A stretch of 64,000 nt of DNA from Pseudevernia furfuracea. Lineage: Eukaryota > Ascomycota > Lecanoromycetes > Lecanorales > Parmeliaceae. The position numbers were made by a program, and so were the translations under genes. Below are positions 54,248-64,000 of this stretch, in pieces. How positions within the stretch are numbered: position 1 is the first letter of the stretch; each line of letters starts with the position of its first letter. The notes under the pieces are model-generated. The model made no database searches and was not told where the DNA came from. It saw only the letters and a list, made by a program, of their open reading frames with translations. Where the stretch lies: NCBI GenBank assembly GCA_022315425.1, contig JAIUPT010000046.1, positions 186,001-250,000 of the forward strand. The letters are read 5' to 3'.

Positions 54248-55125
54248 ACTAAGTGGTGGATCGTGCGGTGCAGAGGGGCAGAAAAGGAATTTGTCTCGAA
54301 GCCTCGTTCAGCCTTATGTACGAAATATGACATTCAGATCAGGTTAGCCTCGATTGTCAAGGTATCCGCCCGGCAAAAAAAACCCCGATTGAAATGACTT
54401 TTCGAATACGAGTACGATCCACTCCTTCAACAAGAAGCTGATCCTTTTCATGTCCATTTATGTAACCCAAAGCACCTTATGCATGACTTCTTACTCTCGA
54501 GCTTCTGTTACCATCGCGTCCATTACGGCACCGGGCAACCCTGACACTGACTCCAATATATAACCGTCTTTCCTATACAACGTCAGCCTTTCCAACAACA
54601 ATCGTAGTTCCGTCTACCCGTCTCTCTTTCATGCGTGCATCCTTGTTCTACTTCTACCTACACCGAGAGAAGGTTTCGTGTGTGCCGATCATTTGGGAGG
54701 CACGAAATTTCTGTCAAGCCCTTGTACCGGCAGGAAATTTGAACATTGTGACAATCCTTTAATCCGGCTGCGACTGATAGAGGTCACTTGTGGCTGGCGA
54801 GGATATTGCATGACAGGGAGTTTTACGTGCTTAGAGATGCCTTGATTCGGACAGCAACAAAGCGGCAGGCCGCCGGACAAGCATCTGCCATTCACCAAGA
54901 GTAGATGTAGAAGACACCATACCATTGGCTTCGAGAAGCTCCATAGGTTCTGAAGTCTGAGTCCCAATGTCAATCCGAATTCGAAAGCCATCTATGAGAA
55001 CAGGTTGGAACCGTGGAGCGATTGTGAGGATCGCCTCTTCAGAGTTTAGAGACTTGCTCAACGGCCACGTAACGTGCTACCGGTGCAATTTGCATTATGC
55101 CTCTCGCACAACAGGAATGTAGCGT
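54248..55125. other. Intergenic, no convincing gene
   Basis: A 76-codon minus-strand frame (54831-55061) looks protein-like (APRFQPVLIDGFRIRIDIG). It has no ATG before its middle and no supporting splice signals. It may be a relic. The rest shows nothing. Confidence 0.4.
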
Positions 55126-56154
55126 TTAGCTAGCAGCGTTCTTCGTATGGCTAATCGGCCTTTTTTGAAGTTTGACTTCCGTGGACTCTTTGATGGCCTC
55201 TATCAGCACCAAGCGTGCTGCCACGGCTGCTTCCACCGCTTGGTCTACAAGAGGCTCAAATCCTATAGTATTGGCCCCGTTGCCATCTGTTGATGTCATA
55301 ACGTTTCCTTTCGTCCACAACTCCGTTATTTCATCCCGAGTCTGTAAATAACCTATCACGCAGGCTGCAAAAATGCCCTCGTGGTCTGAAGGGCAAGGAT
55401 CCAGGAACACTTGTGGAGGAGCAGTAGGTTGGCGAACGATGGCAGCCACACCGCCAGTGACGAGGTCAATACAGTCGATGCCTGCATCAATGATGGCGGC
55501 AGAGGCCACAGTGATGCAGCCAGATAGAATAGACATCATTCCCCAGCCGCCTGTTTGCCCACTTTCACTGAATTGACTTTTATTCCATGGGTCATCTCCT
55601 TCGCCTTCCAAAACTGTGACGACCACATCGACTCCGCTCTTTGGCCATCTCTCGCCAATCAGGACTCCTCGAAGCGCAGTCTCAAGGTGAGCGGCAAGAT
55701 CTCGCTCGCCAGCGTCGGGAATGTAACCCCTCCGTTGTCGAGCTGCGAAAGGTGCAAACTTGATACGGGTGGAGAGTAGAAGTTGGGGTGAAAAGGGCGC
55801 AGAACGGGGAAGAGGTCGGGGCCCATGAACAGTGCACGTGAGTTTGAGAGCGGGTGCTTTGCTTGCGAGGGATTTGCTCGCTGCAGTCGGTGTGGATGGC
55901 TCGAGTTCGAAATATGCCGAACCGGACGCTGATGGTGTCAAGCCGGTCTTGAGGACTGAATTTCACGCGAACGTCAGCACAAGATACGGTGGGAATGACG
56001 GCTCGTTGTAGAAAGCGCAGGACCCACAAATTTTCCTGAGCTCATTGGGAGCCCTCGTACGCTTTGCAGGAGAAGGAGACTTGCTAGTCAGGGAGGAAGC
56101 AAAAACAGGTGGCACGGTCCCACCAGGTCCATTCATACGACGTCTATCCGTCAT
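55126..56154 (-). CDS. MTR3: Exosome complex RNase PH-like subunit MTR3
   Basis: Two exons (56154-56028, 55955-55126), 318 residues. Exon 1 carries the fungal N-terminus MTDRRRMNGPGGTVPPVFAS and ends in NELRKI. The splice joins it to FLKTGLTPSASGSAYFELEP, the canonical RNase PH-fold opening. The PRPLPRSAPFSPQLLLSTRI strand and the helix HLETALRGVLIGERWPKSG follow. ILSGCITVASAAIIDAGIDC and IDLVTGGVAAIV match the core of the fold. MTR3 is one of six catalytically inactive RNase PH-like subunits in the ring of the 9-subunit exosome core, acting in 3'-5' RNA processing and decay in nucleus and cytoplasm. It shares a 358 bp divergent promoter with the MFS carrier gene. Confidence 0.87.
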
Positions 56155-56512
56155 GCTACCAGTCCACTTGACTTCACATCAAAAACTGGGTGAACAAAAA
56201 TCGACTATTCGTGCCTACCTGAAGGTTAGGTACCTAGATTTCTACAAGTACGCTAGCTTATGCCCGAATCTTTATCTCCGTCAAAAATGCATAAAGCTGA
56301 AACCTGTTGGAAGGCTTTGGTAGTGCTTACAACCGCGTCTGCTCTGTTTCGAACATTCCGATCCTTCTACTGTCAGGGCCTTTTATATCTCTCCACTGAC
56401 GGAAATGCCTGCGTCGCATTGCTTTCTCAATCCCCTTTTGCACTGCGTTTGGCTCGTGTGACCATGACCGGCAGCAACATCTGCACTTCAATGAGTCCAA
56501 GGGTGGCTTGCA
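56155..56512. promoter_or_regulatory. Divergent promoter between MTR3 and the MFS carrier
   Basis: The 358 bp between two divergent start codons shows no coding content. It probably contains both promoters. No specific regulatory site is called. Confidence 0.5.
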
Positions 56513-58433
56513 ATGTCATATGCCACGCTGCACCATGATAACCGATCCAGACAAGCCATAGGTCACCTTGAAGGAACCTACTCACCCCCAATGAGGTCCA
56601 ATTCGGGTTTGGAGGACGGTCCCGCCTTGGATATGAATGAGCAAGGAGATCTAGAAGGGAACTTCGAATTGGAAGACATGACTGGTAGTCACAATGGTTC
56701 CCGGTATTTAAGCACGACGTTTGATTCTGAATTTGAAGACTCAAACAGCGATGAGGAAGCGAAAAGCCCAAACTTCCCGAGGTCTCGCAGAGCCAGCGCC
56801 TCGACACTGCAGAGCTTCATGCTCTACACCCCAGATGAAGAGAGATCCGTCATCAGGAAATTCGACCGCCGATTGGTCTTGTTCGTGGCCCTTTTGTACA
56901 TGCTCTCCTTCCTCGACCGATCCAGTACGTTCGTACGTCCTATTGACTATTCCGTGCTTACCTGCGGCCAGATATCGGAAATGCGAGGATTGCCGGTTTG
57001 TCGGAGGATTTACATCTAAGTTCGTTGCAATATGAATGGCTACTACGCGCTTTCTACATCACTTACATTCTTTTCGAATGGATGACTCTGTTGTGGAAAG
57101 TGTTTCCCCCGCATATCTACCGTACGTATGTTCATTTCTTATGCCACTGTGCGATCACGCTTCTTTGTTAGAGCTAACAGCTCGCACAGTATCTATATGT
57201 GTAGCATCGTGGGGCCTCATTGCCTCAATGCAATCTGTGGCTTTCTCGTTTACATCTCTTTTTGTTCTACGGGCAGCCCTCGGGATAGGAGAGGCAGCAT
57301 TCGTTGGTGTTCCATTTTTCATGTCGTTCTTTTACAAACGTGACGAGCTGGCCTTCAGGACCGGCCTATTCATCTCCGCAGCACCACTAGCCACATCATT
57401 CGCCAGTAGCTTGGCTTGGGTCATCACCAGAATAGGGAACCGCATCCCTATCGCCGACTGGCGCTTATTATTTCTAGTGGAAGGCTTTCCCAGTATCGTC
57501 GTCTCAGTGTTCGTGTTCCTGTACATACCAGATAACCCTGAGACGGCTAGATACTTGAGTCGGAGGGAGCAGAAGGTAGCTAAATTACGACTTCGTAAGG
57601 AGACCGCAGGGAAAGAAGCTGGGAAAGGGGGCCTGATGTGGAGCGAAATCCGAGAGACCCTCATTGATCCCAAAAGTTATCTTACAGCTGTAAGGTCTCA
57701 AAATTGATATTTTTGGCTTGAGCTGATTGGTCACCGCAGGCAATGTTCTTCTGCTCCAACGTAGCTTTCAGCTCCTTGCCGGTCTTTCTACCAACCATCA
57801 TCAAGGAGTATGTCAAACCGATCCTCGCCTAATGCTACGTTCTGACAGATTAGGATGGGCTACTCCGCTCTGGCCTCGCAAGCTCTTTCGGCGCCACCCT
57901 ACCTCGCTGCTTTCTTCGCCGTTCTCCTGACAGCATACTTCTCAGACCACTACCGCATACGCAGCGCCTTCGTCATTTTCCACGCCCTTCTCGCCTCGTT
58001 CGGCTATGCAATGATGGCGATCGCGGGTTCTATGGAGGCCAGCGCTAAATGGCGCTATTTGGGCGTCTACCCTGCAGCTATGGGTTTCTTCTCCGTTGTT
58101 ACGATCATTATCACATGGACCATTAACAACCAAGATTCGGATTCCAAGAAAGGCACAGGTGTCGCCGTGCTGAACTACATTGGGCAATTAGGGCCTTTGG
58201 TTGGAGTACACCTGTATCCAGATAGCGATCAGCCGTACTATGTGAAAGGAATGGCGATCTGTGCCTGTTTCATGGCGACTGTTGCAGTTCTGGCATATGC
58301 GCTGAGAAGGATACTAGGCTTCAAGAATCAAAGGATGGCCATTGAAGACTCAAAAGCCGGTGGAGAAGACGAGGGTCTAGTTGTACAAAATTCGGCAGAT
58401 CGAGGGAGAAAACGTTTCATGTTCATGTTGTGA
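56513..58433 (+). CDS. MFS transporter, anion:cation symporter (allantoate-permease-like) family
   Basis: Five exons (56513-56924, 56972-57121, 57181-57689, 57740-57807, 57854-58433), total divisible by three, about 572 residues. An acidic cytosolic N-terminus of about 120 residues ends in EERSVIRKFDRRLVLFVALL, the usual ACS-family lead-in, followed by YMLSFLDRSNIGNARIAGL. WGLIASMQSVAFSFTSL and LRAALGIGEAAFVGVPFFMS lie in helices 4-5. IADWRLLFLVEGFPSIVVSV follows, and the C-terminal six helices run to about residue 540. Relatives carry allantoate, nicotinate, pantothenate or other organic anions with protons across the plasma membrane. The substrate here cannot be told. Its 3' end faces the vWA gene, only 110 bp away. 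Confidence 0.86.
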
Positions 58434-58543
58434 GCATAAGGCTCAGCTAGCAATAGAAAGGCGCCTGCACGAAGCGTAGGGTCACGAGCAGAAGAAATTC
58501 GTTCAATCAATAACGCCAATTAGAGGACATGAAGCCAACAATA

Positions 58544-61500
58544 TCACAGTGAAAGCTCATAATTGATCTTTGCAAGAAGAGTGTTCTCACGCTGCCAATC
58601 ATGGTTATACGACATCCCGGTCTTGTCCTCAAGCCCTGTCTTATCGCTCGCGACTTGGAGTGCTTGGAGAAAACTTGGTAGCATGCTCCGGATCTCATTC
58701 TCAACGCTAGCAGAATAGATGTTACCCCTGCGGTTTCTGGCACAGATTTCCAGGAGGACCTCCCTGACAAAGGCTGCAATCGCTGGCTCATTCCCTCCAG
58801 ATACGCCTTCAGAAATTGCTTGTTTCCTCTTGAGGTCTAGCTTTGACCAAGTTCGTGCTGTGCTGATGTGCAAAGTATTGTGGTACGATGTCGGAGCCTT
58901 TGGAGCTTGCGTGGGGTCTGGAAGGCCAGTCTGGGAATCGAAAGTGGTACAGACTCCGTATGCCTCGCTGAGGTGGTGGGCACGACGTGCACGGATTGCA
59001 ACGACATTAACGGGCTTCGATTGAAGGTCTGCTTCAGTGTAAAATTTGGCGGGGCAGCCCGGCAGCCCACAATGTAGGACACTTGAACCAAAAGGGCTGA
59101 CGAAAGGAGGCATCGCTGTTTCGTCACCAAAGTGAGTCTCACACCCAGCCTGCCGGGTGGGACAAAAAACCGAATTCAAGTTATCGATGATAGGTCCTTC
59201 AGCAACAACGTCTTCGGGATTCAGCACTGCTGGTGCCAGCGGCTCTCTTGACTTCACATTCGCAAAGAAGGTCTTTGGTGTGGTATGACCCTTCTGTGTA
59301 AACAGCGCCCAGAACGTGATGGCTTGTATACGAGGTGTGACGTCTCGACGGCTGGCATGATCGAACCCTGCTAGGAACCGCTTAACGTCCGGCCACTGAC
59401 CTAATGTGTCTTCTAATTTTGACCAGAATTTGTCAGCCGAAACAATGGATGATAAACCACCCAGATCCCGTGGCACCTACACATTACGGAGTCAGTGAAT
59501 TAGGACGTTTTTGAAACATAGAGCACTACGAGCATTTTCCTCCTGAAACTGTTCCTGGGACATAAATATGATGTTGAGGCTCCCGGAGAGAGGGAAGGGG
59601 GGGAGAGGGGATAGAAAGTGCACCCACAGTTGGTGTGTTGAAGGCTTTGTACACGAGTTGCAAGAATGGGTGCATCCACGATTTGTCTCCATCCTTCTCG
59701 CGGAGTAGACCGTTCATGATATTGGTGACGACAAGGTTGATCAGCTTCGCCTTCTGCATCGCCTCCATCCTCCCCGGGACAATAGGTAAATTGAGCAACT
59801 CATACCATCTCAACAGTTGATTGAAGCCAGCTAGAGGATACTGGATGATCCAGCTATCAAGGTGCGCTTGATTATAATCCGAGACGGCCCACTGGAGAGC
59901 CCGAGGATAGGCAACCCATTGCCCAGACTCACTGAAGTTTTCTCGTGATTCGCATCTCTGGAGAAGATTTCCAAGAGTCCATTCAAGAACCTGTCGACGA
60001 GAAGAGATCTCTACGTCTCCACTATCTTTAGCGCACCAATTATTAGTCTCCAGAGTTCGATCGATTATTGTCATGAAAAGCTGCAGTATCCCTGATGCGC
60101 CTGTGGCAAGTCCAGCAGTGATAGCAAGAGCGAGCTGGTGATTGATGAACTTCTTGTTTGGGCCTTGGTAGCTAACCGTAGGAATGGTAGCCACGATGTT
60201 CTCTTGGTAGATGGACTTCGGGCAGAGCAGAGCACACTGGAAACATATGCATTGACTGGATATCATGCTCGCATTCTGCCTAGCTTGCCCGGCGGCCTGT
60301 TACCGTAAGGGCAGTCAGCGATAATCTTTTCGTCTTCGGACAGAGGGTAGAATGGTCGGACTCACAAGAGGAAAGTTCAAAGCGAAATCTGTGGTGTTCT
60401 CCTCAATGGTATCGAGCTTTTTAAGAACCACGGACATGATCTGCTCTTCACCACAGCAAATTGAACATGTACCCCGGAAACCTTCGATATTGCTCGACAG
60501 GTCCAGCGCTTGCAGATGCCTTAATCATTTCCGAGTCAGCATGCCTCTTATGTGATCAGAATTGAGTCTTGGGACAGGTCCCGGGAGTGCTTTACTTTTA
60601 CAAGAGATTTTGCAGCTCAAAACGCTGCGCGAATCAGGGAGAAACGACGCGGAAAAGATAACTCACATCTCAGCGTCCTCAGCCGACAACACGTCTGAAC
60701 GCATGGCCCTGTTACTTTTGCGGCTGAGAATATTGGCTGTGTAAGAGGACTTCTCAAAGCCTGAAATGATGGCAAGTCCCCGATTGATGAGTCTGTTTAT
60801 TTCGGTAGCAAGCCGGCTTTCCTCGCTTGGGGAGTTCTGCAAGTCCAGATAAGTTGCCCGATTTGCGGCATGAGCACCCCGAAGCTGCTCCATGAGCAGA
60901 AATCTATCTTCTTGCCCCGAAATATTTCGAATCTTTTCCATTATCTTTCCTGCCCCATGGCGATCCTCCAGTCGTACGATGACCGCCTGTTGCTTATGGC
61001 GAAGGAGCAAATTCCGTAGTATGCCAAGCTGGCCGCGAGTCTTGCATATGAGTGCCAGTTGATTGATTGCTTCTTCCCCCAGTAAGTTGCGTAGGTCCTG
61101 AAGCCTTACCTGTTGCTGGGTGAGCAACGTAGGAACATCGACCAGAGTATTGGTAGCTGCATCCCACTCAGCTCCCAGTGAGACTGCTTTAGTGGGAGAC
61201 TTTCGTCTTTGATGTTGTGTCAAACTGATATCCAATTCTCCACAACGCTTGACAAAAGCAGCTTCGTTTGCATATTCCTGTAGTGATTCCCAGCTTGATA
61301 GATCAATTGAACCTCTGAGGCCTTCATCCTTGAGTGGAGCAAACCCTCCTTGAGCTCCAATCAAGTAAAGACGCCCAGTGTAATGGTCCTTGAACAAAAT
61401 CAACGCCTCTCGAGCGGCCGCAAAGAATGAAATTCCGACAGAGATGTTGGTGTTGCTGGGAGATGAGCATCTTCGGCCTACAACTAAAATAACCACGGGT

Positions 61501-61913
61501 ACATGGATTATTTCCATGTCGTCGGCCAATCGAGTGAGCTCCGCAATACTTCGTCCCGCTATTTCGCCGTCTGTAATCAAAACCCAGAGGTCGGATGCCC
61601 GTATGGAATCTACTGCGGCGGGTTGTTGGAGTATAGTAGCTGGCGAAGTAGCACCTGAGCCGGCGAAATAGTTGGCAGATACATTGTCAAGAATCTGTGG
61701 TATTTCACATTCAGAGTCCCACTTTGTCACTTCATCGCCGGGATTGCCATGGATAGCTGTCACAGCTTTGGCTTGGGCTCGCATGATAGCTCCCACGGTA
61801 CTGCCAGACGAATCCACAGCGAAGAACTTTTTGGCATCAAGGAAAGGTATTTGGGTGGAAGGATCGATACTGAGGGGATCTTCCACACTCTCTTGCCAGA
61901 CAGGTAGAGCCAT
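58544..61913 (-). CDS. vWA-domain protein with cysteine clusters, unknown function
   Basis: Four exons (61913-60667, 60519-60366, 60296-59628, 59476-58544), exactly 1001 codons. Residues 30-210 are a von Willebrand A domain with a full metal site: DSSGS (Asp34, Ser36, Ser38), Thr in GSGATSPATI (about 89) and Asp in WVLITDGEIAG (about 115). A helical region follows (LRDLRNLLGEEAINQL and RHKQQAVIVRLEDRHGAGKI by sense). Next are cysteine clusters GTCSICCGEEQ (434-438) and SSQCICFQCALLCP (483-492), which could bind zinc. A long hydrophobic/helical region (LALAITAGLATGASGILQLF) comes next. The C-terminal exon has further cysteines (CPTRQAGC, LHCGLPGCP) and a conserved-looking tail. No known family name fits the whole protein. 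It may act as a metal-dependent scaffold or a ubiquitin-system-like factor; that is inference. Confidence 0.72.
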
Positions 61914-64000
61914 TGTCCGGAACGAGAGTCAAATCGGGAAGCTCGAAAATCATAGGAAACGAGAAGAATTACACTGGGTGGGCATAAATAACATAACTTT
62001 CGAAACATGAGTCAGAGCGGACAAAGAACTGTGAGGCAGTAGTAGGCTTTTAGGGAGAAGGGAGAAGGGAGAAGAGTGAAGAAGTGAAGAGCGGTCGTGA
62101 GTCACTAATTTACTAGCTAATAAACTGGTGAACCTTAATCACGGTAAAAGGTAAAAATGAGATGACAAATTTATTGCCCTGGATTCCGCATATACTAAGG
62201 TACTTTCTATCTGGGGTGAGCAATGAGTATCCGGCGGGGAATTGTAGAGAACGAGTAAAGCATTCGGGTGCTTGCCGTTTGCTTCCTCTAGTCTTCTAGG
62301 TAATCATTAGCGACGCGAGACTTGAATGGCGCTTTTGAGATGACAAGAGGATCATGGGTGCTCAGTCAAAAGCCGGTTGAGTCAGGCGTCACCTACCGGC
62401 CCCGAACATGCGAAGATTAAGACAATCAACATAGATCCGGGGCTCTGAAACCATACGCGTTACCGTAGGCCTCCACAACCAATCATCCCAGATCTGAGAG
62501 ACCTAGTCCGGTGCGGGAGGCTGGCTTGGCGGGAAACGCGCTCATAGAATGGATTGACTTCTCTCATCGTTGCACACAAAGACCATACTCGGGTAGACTC
62601 ACATCAATACTAATAGAGGACCACGGTGCATCTCAGGTAGGCGATCCCTGAAGTATCAGTCAGCGTGAAAGAGCACGAGCTTCGGTATTTGTGAAGGAGG
62701 ACAGTGATGTGCTACAGCGTCAGAGTATATGGTAAGTTTGGTATTTTGTTTTCCTCAATGTATATCAGAAGCAGAACTGATGTATTGGTTTCTCATCATT
62801 CGTGGGGTTTGTGTTGACAAAAGGATAGAAGTACATCGAGCACACACGTACCTAACGCCGAGTTTACTCTTCGACCCCAGTATCAATCTGAATCACGAGG
62901 CATAGTCAGCAGAGGTCAGAACGAGCTAGGGCCGAGATATTAAGGAAGTCGGAGCTAAATATGTTCAGATGGTAGTGCATGTAGTTCGATGGCTCACGGA
63001 AGAATGGCCGGAACTTGTGTGATGTGTTTCCTCATAATGCCGGTCGGCACAGATAGAACAAATACAACAACAGGGTCAACTTACCTCAGGTCGAAGATTG
63101 AAAACAATACGTCAAAGCTCGGCTGATTTGGGATGAGCAAGCAGAGAGACTAGGATATGATGAAGGCCAGTTATGTTGGTAGGGGGTCACCTAACCTTTG
63201 GGGCCGGAGGGCTCCCATTCCTCGTACTTGCACGAGATTCTTTGTCGTCCTGCTGCGTCCATGCGAACAATCCAAACTACAAATCCCCTGAGGCATACAA
63301 GAGGGGTTATGAGAATGTTGTCTCTTTGTTCGGTAGTGTGCTGATGAAGAAGATTTGCATTTTGCAGTGGGTGAAACTTCAAAACGAGTGTGCGGGAAAC
63401 GCCAAGCCCTTAAAAGAACAGGGGTGACTGAGTCCTCTCCGTACTTTAAAACCAATAAAGTACTAGCTAGTACTTTAATCATCATTCATCACTACCCCAG
63501 CATTTCGACGACCACTAATGCTCACCACATATTTTGTGAGCTACATCCATTGAAACCTGCAAACCATATGGCACAGTACCTTCAGCAAGCTCTCATTGTC
63601 GCCAAACGTGATCAGAGCGGTTCGCTAAAACATACGACGACCGTGCTACCCATCTTCTGTCCTCAGAAGCTTGCGACTCGAGATTCAGCCTCACAAGCGC
63701 TGTTCATTGGCCCTCCTGAGGTCTGCTGAGATACAGTAGCGCGGTCAATACGATGAATAGGCATAATACTTATGTCAATGGGCAGAAAGGATACTCATCT
63801 AGAGAGAGTGGTAATCTGTCAATATCCCCTCACCGGTAAGAGAAGTTTGCTTTATGAGCCAAACCACGGCGGCGCGCATGGAATATTTGAACTTGAAGCT
63901 GATCAAGTCCTCCTTACGCATAGATTTCAGCCGCGGTCCCAGCCAGCTCTACGACGAAGGAGGCAGCTACTAATACGCTTGGCCATTGCTGGATGCACTT
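61914..64000. other. Terminal region without recognised gene
   Basis: About 2.1 kb. The first 150 bases are the vWA gene leader. A tandem GGAGAAG array sits near 62054-62075. Frames at 63171-63729 overlap on both strands and show no domains. A gene could begin beyond the window end, but none is supported here. Confidence 0.5.

Noticed and set aside
54831..55061. 76-codon minus-strand frame with protein-like sequence
   Set aside because: No usable start codon at its 5' end and no splice signal linking it to a neighbour; could be a relic, but not supported as a gene.

Overview
This window is a nuclear contig piece from a filamentous ascomycete (Pezizomycotina). Most genes carry short GT-AG introns of about 45-70 bases with CTAAC/CTGAC-like branch sites. 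The gene set is typically fungal: Mnn2-type mannosyltransferase, CHO2, NBP35, MTR3, GCP4, Arc1, a CSC1-type channel and an allantoate-permease-type carrier. The window also holds an AT-rich island with the composition expected from repeat-induced point mutation (RIP). No tRNA, rRNA, CRISPR or bacterial-type operon was seen. Exon coordinates were read by hand from splice sites; for almost every multi-exon model given, the exon lengths sum to a multiple of three.

Layout. 0.35-7.4 kb: secreted aspzincin-like metalloprotease (+), GT71 mannosyltransferase (+), CSC1/DUF221 channel (-). 7.4-12.8 kb: a 5.4 kb gene-poor interval with the AT-rich island (about 9.74-11.77 kb). The island contains a 408 bp inverted-repeat element (MITE), a GC-rich stem-loop islet and two tandem perfect hairpins, and is followed by a decayed coding stretch. 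12.8-19.5 kb: short-chain dehydrogenase (+), FMN-binding PPOX-like protein (+) and a large protein with a nucleotidyltransferase-like signature (+). 19.5-25.2 kb: purine tract, GCP4 (-), unknown gene (-). 27.3-32.6 kb: GMC oxidoreductase with a long Ser/Thr-rich tail (+), radical-SAM PflX-like protein (-). 34.8-41.3 kb: three fungal proteins of unknown function (+). 41.4-44.8 kb: small secreted protein (-), F-box relic (+), Arc1 (-). 45.1-45.6 kb: relic of a GH18 chitinase (-). 46.4-51.1 kb: CHO2 (-) and NBP35 (+), divergent. 51.4-56.2 kb: secreted unknown protein (-), mitochondrial thioredoxin-like protein (-), exosome subunit MTR3 (-). 56.5-61.9 kb: MFS carrier (+) and a 1000-residue von Willebrand A (vWA)/cysteine-cluster protein (-). 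61.9-64 kb: no gene recognised.

The genes do not form one pathway. They are mostly independent housekeeping genes (membrane lipid synthesis, Fe-S assembly, RNA decay, microtubule nucleation, tRNA aminoacylation, glycosylation), mixed with secreted or lineage-specific genes and decayed copies. The least explained items are the vWA/zinc-cluster protein, the nucleotidyltransferase-like protein, the repeated-motif protein at 36.7-39.4 kb, and the nested elements in the RIP island.
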